From Collinsella sp. BG-O-102 (GTDB lineage: Bacteria > Actinomycetota > Coriobacteriia > Coriobacteriales > Coriobacteriaceae): a stretch of DNA of 64,000 nt. The notes beneath the pieces are model-generated. The model worked only from the letters and a program-made list of their open reading frames with translations, was not told the origin of the DNA and did no database searches. The position numbers and the translations under genes were made by a program. Every line of letters begins with the position of its first letter. Positions within the stretch are counted from its first letter, which is position 1. This document shows, one piece after another, positions 10,840 through 19,596 of the stretch. Where the stretch lies: NCBI RefSeq assembly GCF_023656745.1, contig NZ_JAMOKO010000009.1:1-64000 (forward strand), read 5' to 3'.

Positions 10840-11529
10840 CTACTTTTTGCGGTGCAAAAAACGTGCGATGTCTTCCTCGGTGGGGCTTTTGATGTCGAAG
10901 CGCAGCGACAGCCAGCGCAGCCCCATGGTTATCGCAACGCATACGATTAACGCGGTGATGTTGCTGACGACGCCGCTCATGACAAGGCATACATAGCTTG
11001 CAGAGCCGGCAATGGCTGCGATGGCATAGAAGTTGGTGCGCTGGAAAATGCCCGGCACCACGCCCATAAAGCTGTCACGCAGCATGCCGCCGCCCACCGC
11101 GGTGAAAAAGCCCATCATGATGCACACCGCCGGCGCAAAGCCGTAGACCAGCGCCTTGTCTGCTCCAGTGGCGGCATAGATGCCGACCGAGATGATGTCG
11201 AGCAGGGGGATGAGTTTTTCGGGCTTGTCGACGATTGCCGGGAAAATGTAGATGATGGCTGCCGTGGCAATGGAAAGCGGGAGCGCCATCGGTTGGTTGA
11301 GGATGTAGACGTTGCCCACCTGCAGCGTCATATCGCGCAAAAGACCGCCGCCCAGGCCACAGACCACGGCGAGCGCGACGGCGCCCACCAGGTCGAGCTT
11401 GTGCTCGCGCGCAACCAGAACTCCTGAGATCGATGCCGCGACAACAGCGAACATCTCAAGCCAAAACGGAATAGCGACCATGGCATCCGAGGCATGTGAG
11501 GTAACGGTCATAGCGGCGACGATGGGCAA
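10840..11529 (-). CDS. Trimeric intracellular cation channel family (UPF0126/TRIC) membrane protein
   Basis: A 229-residue membrane protein with about seven hydrophobic helices. It shows the family's internal duplication: two glycine-rich turns ending in Arg-Asp (GLGGGLLRDM and AVGGGMLRDSFMG). Bacterial members have been described as potassium or other cation channels or as small-molecule transporters; the substrate here cannot be read from sequence. The TTG at 11529 is preferred because AGAAGGA lies seven bases upstream. It is transcribed in the same direction as the bactofilin-like gene, about 106 bases ahead of it. Confidence 0.88.
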   Translation of the reverse strand: MPIVAAMTVTSHASDAMVAIPFWLEMFAVVAASISGVLVAREHKLDLVGAVALAVVCGLGGGLLRDMTLQVGNVYILNQPMALPLSIATAAIIYIFPAIVDKPEKLIPLLDIISVGIYAATGADKALVYGFAPAVCIMMGFFTAVGGGMLRDSFMGVVPGIFQRTNFYAIAAIAGSASYVCLVMSGVVSNITALIVCVAITMGLRWLSLRFDIKSPTEEDIARFLHRKK

Positions 11530-11649
11530 GATAGGGTCCTTCTGATTGCGGGTTTAGATAATGCCCGTACATAGTACATGGTTGACGGGTCTGGCGACCC
11601 TATTGCTCGGTAAACGGTCGGGACTGGATGCGGGCGTAGGGCCAAACAT

Positions 11650-11701
11650 GTACGTCAGCCTCCAAAGATGTCAAAAATGTCGGTTTTGGAGGGTGATGTA
11701 C
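11650..11701. repeat. Imperfect intergenic inverted repeat
   Basis: GTACGTCAGCCTCCAAA pairs with the reverse complement of TTTTGGAGGGTGATGTAC with two mismatches, around a loop rich in A and T. There is no T-tract, so it is not a classical terminator. Confidence 0.65.
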
Positions 11702-11764
11702 GCGTTTGAGATTTGGGGCTGGGATCGACCGCGATGGGGGCGTGGCTGAATAGGAGGGATGTCC

Positions 11765-11845
11765 AAATTTTGAGCGAAGCTCAAAATTTATCCGGTCGGC
11801 TTACGCCGACCGCGCTGCGCTAAAAACGCGCCACAGGCGCGTTTT
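11765..11845. repeat. Array of three consecutive perfect hairpins
   Basis: Three adjacent hairpins: AAATTTTGAGC/GCTCAAAATTT (11765-11789), CGGTCGGC/GCCGACCG (11793-11812) and AAAACGCGCC/GGCGCGTTTT (about 11822-11845). All are perfectly paired with loops of three or four bases. They sit directly upstream of a displaced tRNA-Ser 3' end, suggesting a mobile-element remnant or an RNA. Confidence 0.7.
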
Positions 11846-11867
11846 CTTTACGCTCCGCGCCCTGGCG

Positions 11868-11891
11868 GGTTCGAATCCCTCCTCCTCCGCC
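11868..11891 (+). pseudogene. Displaced 3' end of tRNA-Ser (T-loop to acceptor)
   Basis: GGGTTCGAATCCC followed by TCCTCCTCCGCC is identical to the T-arm and acceptor 3' strand of the intact tRNA-Ser(CGA) at 11956-12046, but on the opposite strand. The first T-stem pair is broken and the terminal CCA reads CCG, so it cannot be a working tRNA end. GGAGGGA at 11753-11759 could be a remnant of a 5' acceptor strand. It may be an attachment-site scar or a tRNA pseudogene. Confidence 0.6.
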
Positions 11892-11916
11892 GTATTTGCT
11901 TGTTAGGGACTCAAAA

Positions 11917-11945
11917 CAAAAAAGCTCCCGTTGTTGGGAGCTTTT
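11917..11945 (-). terminator. Intrinsic terminator of the tRNA-Ser genes
   Basis: AGCTCCC and GGGAGCT pair, and a run of T follows on the minus strand (A on the plus). It lies just downstream of tRNA-Ser(CGA); the plus strand also has a T run, so it may act both ways. Confidence 0.75.
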
Positions 11946-11955
11946 TCAACCAAAA

Positions 11956-12046
11956 TGGCGGAGGAGGAGGGATTCGAACCCTCGTGACCTTATACAGGCC
12001 AAACGGTTTTCGAGACCGCCGCATTCAACCACTCTGCCACCCCTCC
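11956..12046 (-). tRNA. tRNA-Ser (anticodon CGA)
   Basis: A 91-base class II tRNA with a long variable arm. The acceptor starts GGAGGGG and ends CTCCTCC-G-CCA, with CCA encoded. The anticodon loop contains CGA within GGTCTCGAAAACC, reading UCG. The T-arm is GAGGG-TTCGAAT-CCCTC. It is the second tRNA of a two-gene serine cluster. Confidence 0.95.
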
Positions 12047-12054
12047 GCGTGGGG

Positions 12055-12085
12055 TAAAAACAAAGCAGGCTCAAAGGCCTGCTTT
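12055..12085 (-). terminator. Hairpin between the two tRNA-Ser genes
   Basis: AAAGCAGGC pairs with GCCTGCTTT, with GTTTTTACC following on the minus strand. It is a likely partial terminator or processing hairpin downstream of tRNA-Ser(GGA). Confidence 0.6.
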
Positions 12086-12094
12086 GGAATTAAC

Positions 12095-12185
12095 TGGCGG
12101 AGAGTCAGGGATTTGAACCCTGGAGACGCTTTTGACGCCTACACGATTTCCAATCGTGCTCCTTCGGCCACTCGGACAACTCTCC
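12095..12185 (-). tRNA. tRNA-Ser (anticodon GGA)
   Basis: A 91-base class II tRNA with long variable arm. The acceptor GGAGAGT pairs with ACTCTCC, then G discriminator and encoded CCA. The anticodon stem-loop CACGATTGGAAATCGTG carries GGA, reading UCC/UCU. It is first in the minus-strand serine tRNA pair, behind a good promoter. Confidence 0.95.
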
Positions 12186-12201
12186 GTTAAATGCGAAAGT
12201 C

Positions 12202-12229
12202 AGTATACACGAGGAATCGCAAAGTGCAA
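12202..12229 (-). promoter_or_regulatory. Sigma-70 promoter for the tRNA-Ser cluster
   Basis: On the minus strand TTGCAC (12229-12224) and TATACT (12207-12202) are spaced 16 bases apart. The -10 box ends 17 bases before the 5' end of tRNA-Ser(GGA). Confidence 0.7.
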
Positions 12230-12634
12230 ACAGAAAAGTTGGCATTTTTTAAAGCGCTTGACCGCGCTTGGCGTTGCAGTGGGGTTTGAGGTACCAAAAA
12301 ACGCCTTCCGACCAGCGTGGTTGATTAACTCAATTGTTCAAAAGGGGTATTCATAAGTGACTCGGCAATGAATTTAAAAATCTTTGGGTGGTGCTGTGGA
12401 CCACTGGTATGCATTTTGCGACCACAGCCTTGTGCCCGCTGACCTGCGGCTTGGCTCAGCTTGTCCCCACGGCACCGTATCTTGAACACAGATCCGTCAA
12501 GCATTTGGTCAGCATTTGGTTGGAATGCGCATGAAGTGCCGTGTGAGCATGGACATATGTGGAGGTCATGAGGTTGTAGCTGCATATTCTTGCGGCCTGG
12601 GAGGTTGAAAGATATTATTACCAAGTCTTTTCCT
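12230..12634. other. Gap between tRNA-Ser promoter and rpsF leader
   Basis: I see no convincing gene here; open frames on both strands have poor codon use and no ribosome binding site. TTAACT (12325-12330) and TATTCA (12348-12353), 17 bases apart, could be a weak promoter for the ribosomal operon. That would imply a leader of over 300 bases. Confidence 0.4.
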
Positions 12635-12663
12635 GCTTCAGGCGCACCTTCACGACCTGAAGC
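12635..12663 (+). promoter_or_regulatory. Leader hairpin upstream of rpsF (candidate S6:S18 autoregulatory site)
   Basis: GCTTCAGG (12635-12642) and CCTGAAGC (12656-12663) form a perfect 8-bp stem with a 13-base loop containing CACC and ACGA. It ends 13 bases before the AGAGGAGG ribosome binding site of rpsF. The S6:S18 complex is known to repress its own operon through leader RNAs. Assignment here is by position and shape only. Confidence 0.4.
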
Positions 12664-12689
12664 CACATTTGCCCAGAGGAGGTGACAAT

Positions 12690-12983
12690 ATGAAGGCTTA
12701 TGAACTGCTGTTCTTTGTTGACCCGTCGCTCGACCCCGAGACTCGTCTCGCTGTTATGAAGCGTATCGATACCACGATCGCTGAGGGCGCTGGCAAGGTC
12801 GACTCCGTTGACGAGTGGGGCAAGCGCAAGCTCGCCTACGAGATCAACGACCTCACCGATGGTGACTACACCCTCATCAACTTCCACGCAGATCCTACCC
12901 AGATCGCCGAGCTTGATCGCGTCCTGCGCATCACCGACGCTGTGGTCCGCCACATGATCGTCCGTCGTGACGACCAGGAGTAA
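12690..12983 (+). CDS. rpsF: 30S ribosomal protein S6
   Basis: A 97-residue S6 of normal length, starting MKAYELLFFVDPSLD and containing the family's WGKRKLAYEINDLTDGDYTL core. S6 binds 16S rRNA as a heterodimer with S18, whose gene lies two genes downstream. AGAGGAGGTGAC precedes the ATG. It is first gene of the conserved rpsF-ssb-rpsR-rplI-dnaB order. Confidence 0.97.
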   Translation: MKAYELLFFVDPSLDPETRLAVMKRIDTTIAEGAGKVDSVDEWGKRKLAYEINDLTDGDYTLINFHADPTQIAELDRVLRITDAVVRHMIVRRDDQE

Positions 12984-13031
12984 GACTGTCGTTTTGGACT
13001 GGGCTTGTGCCCCAAGAGGAAGTAGTGAGTT

Positions 13032-13484
13032 ATGAGCATCAATCGAGTGAACATCACCGGTAACCTCACCCGCGATCCCGAGCTGCGCGCCACCGCCGGC
13101 GGAACCCAGGTTCTGTCCTTTGGCGTCGCCGTGAACGATCGTCGCCGCAACGCGCAGACTGGCGAGTGGGAGGACTATCCCAACTTTGTCGACTGCACCA
13201 TGTTCGGCACCCGCGCCGAGGCCGTGAGCCGTTTCCTGGCAAAGGGAAATAAGGTCGCGATCGAGGGCAAGCTGCGCTACAGCTCTTGGGAGCGCGACGG
13301 TCAGCGCCGGAGCAAGCTTGAGGTTATCGTCGATGAGATCGAGTTTATGAGCTCCCGTGGTGGCCAGGGCGGCTACGATCAGGGCGGTTACGCCCCCGCA
13401 GCTCCCGCGCCCGCCGCACGTCCTGCCGCACCGGTGGCAACGCCGCCCGCGGTCGACGTCTACGATGAGGACATCCCGTTCTAA
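13032..13484 (+). CDS. ssb: Single-stranded DNA-binding protein
   Basis: A 150-residue SSB. The OB fold occupies about residues 1-110 (SINRVNITGNLTRDPELR, FVDCTMFGTRAEAVSRFL, KVAIEGKLRYSSWERDG). A Gly/Ala/Pro-rich flexible linker follows, with the acidic tip DEDIPF that recruits partner proteins in replication and repair. AGAGGAAG lies upstream of the ATG. Its place between rpsF and rpsR is the usual bacterial arrangement. Confidence 0.97.
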   Translation: MSINRVNITGNLTRDPELRATAGGTQVLSFGVAVNDRRRNAQTGEWEDYPNFVDCTMFGTRAEAVSRFLAKGNKVAIEGKLRYSSWERDGQRRSKLEVIVDEIEFMSSRGGQGGYDQGGYAPAAPAPAARPAAPVATPPAVDVYDEDIPF

Positions 13485-13556
13485 GGGTTGTTCACCTATT
13501 TTTGAGTGAGAGGCGGCTTCGGTTCGCCGAAGTTGCCAAATGAAAGGTATTTTGAC

Positions 13557-13823
13557 ATGGCTAATGATTTTTCTGCACGTCAGCCGCGTCGTAAGTACTG
13601 CCAGTTCTGCAAGGAGAACACTGAGTTCATCGACTATAAGGACACTCAGCTTCTCCGTAAGTACATGACCGACCGTGGCAAGATCAAGCCCCGTCGCGTC
13701 ACTGGCGCTTGCACGCAGCATCAGCATGACATCGCCAACGCCATCAAGCGCGCCCGCGAGATGGCCCTCCTGCCGTACACCGTCCCCGTGGTTTCCTCTC
13801 GTGGCAACCGCGACCGCGGCTAA
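13557..13823 (+). CDS. rpsR: 30S ribosomal protein S18
   Basis: An 88-residue S18 with the typical [16 protein letters not shown] motif (CxxC, a possible zinc-binding form) and the basic [17 protein letters not shown] region that contacts 16S rRNA. The ATG at 13557 is used because AAAGGT lies upstream and the upstream in-frame extension does not match the family. It is co-transcribed with ssb and rplI. Confidence 0.97.
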   Translation: MANDFSARQPRRKYCQFCKENTEFIDYKDTQLLRKYMTDRGKIKPRRVTGACTQHQHDIANAIKRAREMALLPYTVPVVSSRGNRDRG

Positions 13824-13838
13824 GAAGGGAGACGCATC

Positions 13839-14378
13839 ATGAAGGTTATTCTTCTCGATGAGATCAAGGGCAAGGGCGGCGAGGGTGACGTCGTAGAGGT
13901 CGCTCAGGGTTACGCTGAGAACTTCCTGTTCCCCAAGAAGCTCGCTGTTGCCGCCACCAAGGGCAACCTCAAGCAGCTTGACGAGCGTCGCAACAACATC
14001 GCCAAGCGCGAGGCCGTCCGTCTGGCTACCGCCAACGAGACCAAGGCTGCCTTCGAGGGCAAGACGGTCACCGTTGACGTCAAGGTCGGCGACGAGGGCA
14101 TCCTCTTTGGCTCCGTTACCGCCGCTATGATCGCTGACGCCATCAAGGCTCAGCTCGGTATGGACATCGACCGCAAGCGCGTCGAGCTCGGTAAGCCCAT
14201 CAAGGTTGCCGGTGCCCACACCGTTGCCATCTCGCTGTACCGCGAGATCAAGGCCGAGGTTGTCGTTCTCGTCGGCGTTACCGCCGAGGAGCTCGCTGCC
14301 GAGGCTGAGGTCGAGGAGGCCGCTGAGGTCGCCGAGGCCGAGACCGCCGAGGTCGAGACTGAGGCTGCTGCCGAGTAG
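13839..14378 (+). CDS. rplI: 50S ribosomal protein L9 with acidic C-terminal extension
   Basis: A 179-residue L9. The N-terminal rRNA-binding domain (MKVILLDEIKGKGGEGDVV, YAENFLFPKKLAV) and connecting helix are standard. The C-terminal domain continues to about residue 148. The last 30 or so residues are an added Ala/Glu-rich tail (AEVEEAAEVAEAETAEVETE) not found in the roughly 150-residue typical form. AAGGGAGACGC precedes the ATG, and a terminator follows. Confidence 0.96.
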   Translation: MKVILLDEIKGKGGEGDVVEVAQGYAENFLFPKKLAVAATKGNLKQLDERRNNIAKREAVRLATANETKAAFEGKTVTVDVKVGDEGILFGSVTAAMIADAIKAQLGMDIDRKRVELGKPIKVAGAHTVAISLYREIKAEVVVLVGVTAEELAAEAEVEEAAEVAEAETAEVETEAAAE

Positions 14379-14410
14379 CATTTGCTGCAACGCAACAATC
14401 TTGTTCTAAG

Positions 14411-14445
14411 AAGGGCGCTCTGGGAAACCAGAGCGCCCTTTTGTT
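14411..14445 (+). terminator. Intrinsic terminator after rplI
   Basis: AAGGGCGCTCTGG and CCAGAGCGCCCTT pair perfectly around GAAA, followed by TTGTTTTTT. This separates the ribosomal cluster from dnaB. Confidence 0.9.
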
Positions 14446-14602
14446 TTTTGCGCTCAGCGAGCGCCATGGCAGGCGTTGCGGTGAAGTCCCAAATGAGGGA
14501 CCGTTCATCCGTTTCGTTCGGTGATGATTGGCGGCGTGCGGCCCGTTTTGGGACCGTGGCTGATACTATGGATGCCCGCAAGCGATATGAATGAGGATGC
14601 TC

Positions 14603-15994
14603 ATGGCATACGACGATAGGGAGACAGGGCTGACGGTCGAGGACCGTGGCTCCAAGTTGGGTCTTCCCCAAAACCAAGATGCAGAGGCCAACGTACTGGC
14701 CGCTATGCTGCTATCGCCCGAGGTGGTCGAGGAGGCCCAGGTCGAGCTGCAGCCCGATGACTTCTACCGGCCTATTCATAAGACCATCTACACCGCGATG
14801 GTCGATATGTACAACAGCCGCATTCCCATCGACTCTATCTCGCTGATCGATTACCTGCGCAGCATCAACAAGCTTGATGCCGTGGGCGGCGAGGCCTACA
14901 TTTTGGAGCTGATGGGTCAGACCCTGTCGCTCGTGAACTGGCAGCACCATGCCGCCATCGTTCGCCGCGACTCGATGCTGCGCGAGCTGATCGGTGCCAC
15001 CAACGAGATCAACGCGCTGGCCTATAACGCCCCTACCGACACCAAAGAGGTCGTGGAGCTGGCCGAGAGCAAGCTGCTCAAGGTCACGGCGCGCGAGGTT
15101 AAGTCGAGCTATAAGACACTGACCGAGTTTATGGTCGAGGCCTATAACGAGGCCGAGGAAGTGTGTAAGGCCGGTGGACAGGCCGCGGGCGTGCCCACCG
15201 GCTTCCCGTCGCTCGACCGCATGCTTATGGGTTTCCGCGAGGGCCAGCTCATCATTATCGGCGCTCGCCCTGCCGTGGGTAAGACGTCATTCGCTCTGAA
15301 CCTGGCACTGAATGCCGCCGCTGCGGGCTATACCGTCGGCTTCTTTTCGCTAGAGATGTCGGGCAAGGAAATTGCCCAGCGCCTGATTTGCGCCTACGCC
15401 ATGATCTCGATCAGCGACTTCCGTACGGGCCGCATTAGCCCCGAGCAGTGGGCCAATATCAACGAGGCCACGCAGACCTTGTCTAAGCTCGACATCCTGA
15501 TTGACGATACGCCCGGCACCACGGTGACCGAGATCCGCGCCAAGAGCCGCCGCATGCTCCACAACAAGGAGAAGGCCATCATCATCCTGGACTACCTGCA
15601 GCTGGTGAGTCCTCCGCCGGGACGTCGCTCCGAGAGCCGCACCGTCGAGGTCTCCGAGATGTCGCGTGGTCTGAAAATTATGGCCAAGGAGCTCAAGATT
15701 CCGCTGATCGCGCTGTCACAGCTGTCGCGTCAGGTTGAATCCCGTACCGGCAAGCGCCCGCAGCTGTCCGACCTGCGTGAATCGGGTTCCATCGAGCAGG
15801 ACGCCGATATCGTCATGTTCTTGGACCGATCCGCCGATGAGGCCGAGGCCTCGCGTGACGATCGACCCGACGAGGGCGTTACGCGTATCGTCGTGGCCAA
15901 GAACCGTTCGGGCCCGATCGGTGACGTCGACCTGATGTTCCTGCCGGCATCCACCAAGTTCTATGAGCTTGATGGGGCGCATACCGAGGAGTAG
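14603..15994 (+). CDS. dnaB: Replicative DNA helicase DnaB
   Basis: A 463-residue hexameric helicase that unwinds DNA at the fork with primase and loader. The N-terminal DnaB domain (NQDAEANVLAAMLLSPEVV) is followed by the RecA-like C-terminal domain with Walker A (GARPAVGKTSFALN), Walker B (AIIILDYLQL) and the RQVESRTGKRPQLSDLRESG region. The ATG at 14603 has GAGGA at proper spacing, while the ATG four codons earlier does not. No intein is seen. It commonly follows rplI in bacteria. Confidence 0.97.
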   Translation: MAYDDRETGLTVEDRGSKLGLPQNQDAEANVLAAMLLSPEVVEEAQVELQPDDFYRPIHKTIYTAMVDMYNSRIPIDSISLIDYLRSINKLDAVGGEAYILELMGQTLSLVNWQHHAAIVRRDSMLRELIGATNEINALAYNAPTDTKEVVELAESKLLKVTAREVKSSYKTLTEFMVEAYNEAEEVCKAGGQAAGVPTGFPSLDRMLMGFREGQLIIIGARPAVGKTSFALNLALNAAAAGYTVGFFSLEMSGKEIAQRLICAYAMISISDFRTGRISPEQWANINEATQTLSKLDILIDDTPGTTVTEIRAKSRRMLHNKEKAIIILDYLQLVSPPPGRRSESRTVEVSEMSRGLKIMAKELKIPLIALSQLSRQVESRTGKRPQLSDLRESGSIEQDADIVMFLDRSADEAEASRDDRPDEGVTRIVVAKNRSGPIGDVDLMFLPASTKFYELDGAHTEE

Positions 15995-16021
15995 GACAGG
16001 CACCCGTTGCACGGGTATACT
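15993..16021 (+). promoter_or_regulatory. Candidate promoter for purA
   Basis: AGGACA (15993-15998) and TATACT (16016-16021) are separated by 17 bases. The first box overlaps the dnaB stop codon. A small hairpin ACCCGT/ACGGGT lies in the spacer. Confidence 0.45.
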
Positions 16022-16078
16022 GGGAATGTTTTGTGCTTCTGCGTGCCGGCGTGGCGCGTAGACAGTCCATGAATGTAA

Positions 16079-17374
<1,296 letters not shown>

Positions 17375-17398
17375 TCGGCACTATTCGGTTATTGCGAT

Positions 17399-17437
17399 AT
17401 ACCCCTTTGCAGCCCAAGCGGGCGGCCGAGGGGTATA
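17399..17437 (+). terminator. Hairpin after purA, probable terminator
   Basis: ATACCCC and GGGGTAT enclose an inner GCCC/GGGC stem, followed by ATTTGCTTG. The weak T-tract makes efficiency uncertain. Confidence 0.5.
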
Positions 17438-17492
17438 TTTGCTTGCAAAAGGCTCGCGCGGAGCGAGCCATTCATCCATAGAGGAGGCACCC

Positions 17493-18797
17493 TTGAAGGC
17501 GGACACTCAAACCATCGACATCCTGTTGTTGGGCAGCGGCGGCCGCGAGCACGCTTTGGCAGCTAAGCTCGCAGCATCACCGCGCGCCGGCAAGCTCTAC
17601 ATTGCGCCGGGTAACGGCGGCACCGCGAGCTGCGGCGAGAACGTGGTTCTCGACGATTGCGATCCTGCGGCCGTGGCGGCGTTTGCCCAGAGCCATGGAT
17701 GCGGACTCGTGGTGATTGGCCCCGAGGCTCCGCTCGTGGCGGGCGTGGCCGACGCCGTGCGCGCGGCGGGTATTCCCTGCTTTGGTCCGGGTGCCGAGGG
17801 TGCCCAGATGGAGGGCTCCAAGCTATTCTCCAAGCAGCTCATGGAGCGTGCCGGCATTCCGACGGCCGCCTACGGCTCGTTTACTGACGAGGCTTCGGCT
17901 CTTGCCTATGTGCGCGAGCAGGGTGCCCCGCTGGTCGTGAAGGCTGACGGCCTGGCCGCAGGCAAGGGCGTTATCGTGGCGACTGAGCTCGAGCAGGCCG
18001 AAGAGGCCGTGCGCGAGTGCTTTGGCGGTACCTTTGGTGATGCCGGCAACACCGTTGTCATTGAGGAGATGCTGGTTGGCCCCGAGTGTTCGCTGCTGGC
18101 CTTTACCGACGGCAAGACCGTGCGCCCCATGGCCACCTCGCAGGACCACAAGCGCGCGCTCGAGGGCGACCTTGGCCCCAACACCGGCGGCATGGGCGTT
18201 TACAGCCCGGTGCCCATCGTGACCGACGAGGAGCACGCCACCATGGTGGCGGTCATGGAGCAGACCGTGGCCGAGCTTGCTGCCGAGGGTATCGACTACC
18301 GCGGCTGCCTGTACGGTGGCTTTATGCTCACCCCCGCCGGCCCCAAGGTGCTGGAGTTCAATGCCCGCTTTGGCGACCCCGAGACGCAGGTCGTGCTGCC
18401 GCGCCTCAAGAACGACCTGGTCGAGGTTATGCTCGCCTGCGCCAACTGCGAGCTTGATCAGATTGAGCTCGATTGGCGTGACGAGTGGGCTGTGGCCGTT
18501 GTCCTGACGAGCGCGGGCTACCCCGGCAGCTACGAGAAAGGCAAGGTCATCACCGGTATCGCCGACGCCGAGGCCATGGAGAACGTGACCGTGTACCATG
18601 CCGGCACCGCCGTGGTGGATGGCCAGCTTGTGACCAACGGCGGCCGCGTGCTTGCCGTGACCGCGCTGGGCGATACGTTTGAGAACGCTCGCAACCTTGC
18701 CTACGAGGCTTGCGAGAAGATTGATTTTGAGGGCAAGACCCTGCGTCACGACATTGGCCTGCGTGCGCTGCGCGGCCGCGACGCCTGGGATGCCTAA
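17493..18797 (+). CDS. purD: Phosphoribosylamine-glycine ligase (GAR synthetase)
   Basis: A 434-residue ATP-grasp enzyme making glycinamide ribonucleotide from phosphoribosylamine, glycine and ATP. It shows DILLLGSGGREHALA at the N-terminus, the ATP-grasp loop VVKADGLAAGKGV, the DHKRALEGDLGPNTGGMG motif and LEFNARFGDPE near the metal site. The start is TTG at 17493 with GAGGAGG eight bases upstream; upstream in-frame codons run into the purA end and hairpin. It is followed closely by a Nudix gene. Confidence 0.96.
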   Translation: MKADTQTIDILLLGSGGREHALAAKLAASPRAGKLYIAPGNGGTASCGENVVLDDCDPAAVAAFAQSHGCGLVVIGPEAPLVAGVADAVRAAGIPCFGPGAEGAQMEGSKLFSKQLMERAGIPTAAYGSFTDEASALAYVREQGAPLVVKADGLAAGKGVIVATELEQAEEAVRECFGGTFGDAGNTVVIEEMLVGPECSLLAFTDGKTVRPMATSQDHKRALEGDLGPNTGGMGVYSPVPIVTDEEHATMVAVMEQTVAELAAEGIDYRGCLYGGFMLTPAGPKVLEFNARFGDPETQVVLPRLKNDLVEVMLACANCELDQIELDWRDEWAVAVVLTSAGYPGSYEKGKVITGIADAEAMENVTVYHAGTAVVDGQLVTNGGRVLAVTALGDTFENARNLAYEACEKIDFEGKTLRHDIGLRALRGRDAWDA

Positions 18798-18818
18798 AAT
18801 CCGAGAGGAATGAGACGG

Positions 18819-19514
18819 ATGGACGAGAAGAACGAAGAGCTCGTGGACGCGCAGATCGTCGAGGAGGACAGCCGCATGTATGGGCACGCCGAGGGCGAGC
18901 CTGGTGGCGAGGTCGCTGACGAGCCGGCGCTGGTGCTGGGCGACGACGACCCGCACGATGCCGAGCTGCACGAGAAGATTCTTTCGGAGGAGTGCGCCTG
19001 GAAGGGCAAGATCCTCGACGTCCACCGTCTTGAGGTTGAGCTGCCCAACGGTCGCCGCAGCGCCCGCGATATCGTTCGCCATCCGGGTGCGGCGGCCGTT
19101 GTGGCGCTGACCGAGAGCGGCAAGATCGTACTGGTGCGTCAGTACCGCACCGCCATCGACCGCGTGACGGTCGAGATTCCCGCCGGCAAGCTCGATCCAG
19201 GCGAGGACCCGCTCGATTGCGCCAAACGCGAGCTGCATGAGGAGACGGGCTTTAGGGCCGGTCGCATTCGCTTTTTGACGTCGATTGTCACGTCCTGCGG
19301 TTTTTGCGATGAGATCATTCATATCTACCTGGCCACCAAGCTCGAGTTTGATGCGCCCAACCCCGATGATGACGAGTTTGTCAACGTGGACCTGGTGCCG
19401 CTGCACGAGCTGATCGACGCCGTGCTCGACGGCAAGATCGAAGACGCCAAGACCGTCGTGGGCGCCTTGGCCTGCGATAGCATCGCGCACCGCCTTGGGG
19501 GCGCGGAGCTTTAA
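18819..19514 (+). CDS. Nudix hydrolase, ADP-ribose pyrophosphatase-like
   Basis: A 231-residue protein. An acidic, low-complexity N-terminal extension of about 50 residues precedes a Nudix domain of the ADP-ribose pyrophosphatase type. The Nudix box is G-x5-E-x7-RE-x2-EE-x-G, visible as GKLDPGEDPLDCAKRELHEE. VLVRQYRTAIDRVTVEIPAG upstream of it is typical of ADP-ribose/GDP-mannose hydrolases. Exact substrate is unknown. GAGAGG lies ten bases before the ATG at 18819. It is probably in an operon with purD, 21 bases away. Confidence 0.88.
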   Translation: MDEKNEELVDAQIVEEDSRMYGHAEGEPGGEVADEPALVLGDDDPHDAELHEKILSEECAWKGKILDVHRLEVELPNGRRSARDIVRHPGAAAVVALTESGKIVLVRQYRTAIDRVTVEIPAGKLDPGEDPLDCAKRELHEETGFRAGRIRFLTSIVTSCGFCDEIIHIYLATKLEFDAPNPDDDEFVNVDLVPLHELIDAVLDGKIEDAKTVVGALACDSIAHRLGGAEL

Positions 19515-19527
19515 CGAGTGGGGATAG

Positions 19528-19564
19528 CCCTGGGACAAGTACTGCTGATTGCTTTGTCCCAGGG
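19528..19564. repeat. Perfect inverted repeat between Nudix and ABC genes
   Basis: CCCTGGGACAA (19528-19538) and TTGTCCCAGGG (19554-19564) pair perfectly over 11 bases. No T-tract follows. It may be a weak terminator or another REP-like element with a GGGACA core. Confidence 0.65.
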
Positions 19565-19596
19565 CCTTACGTTGCTGATATTTCTTTGAGGATCAC

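Noticed and set aside
11561-11749. Small plus-strand gene of about 62 codons
   Set aside because: It overlaps the inverted repeat at 11650, has poor codon use and no ribosome binding site.
12325-12666. Minus-strand gene of 113 codons upstream of rpsF
   Set aside because: Its codon use is unlike neighbouring genes and it would overlap the rpsF leader hairpin. No Shine-Dalgarno site was seen.
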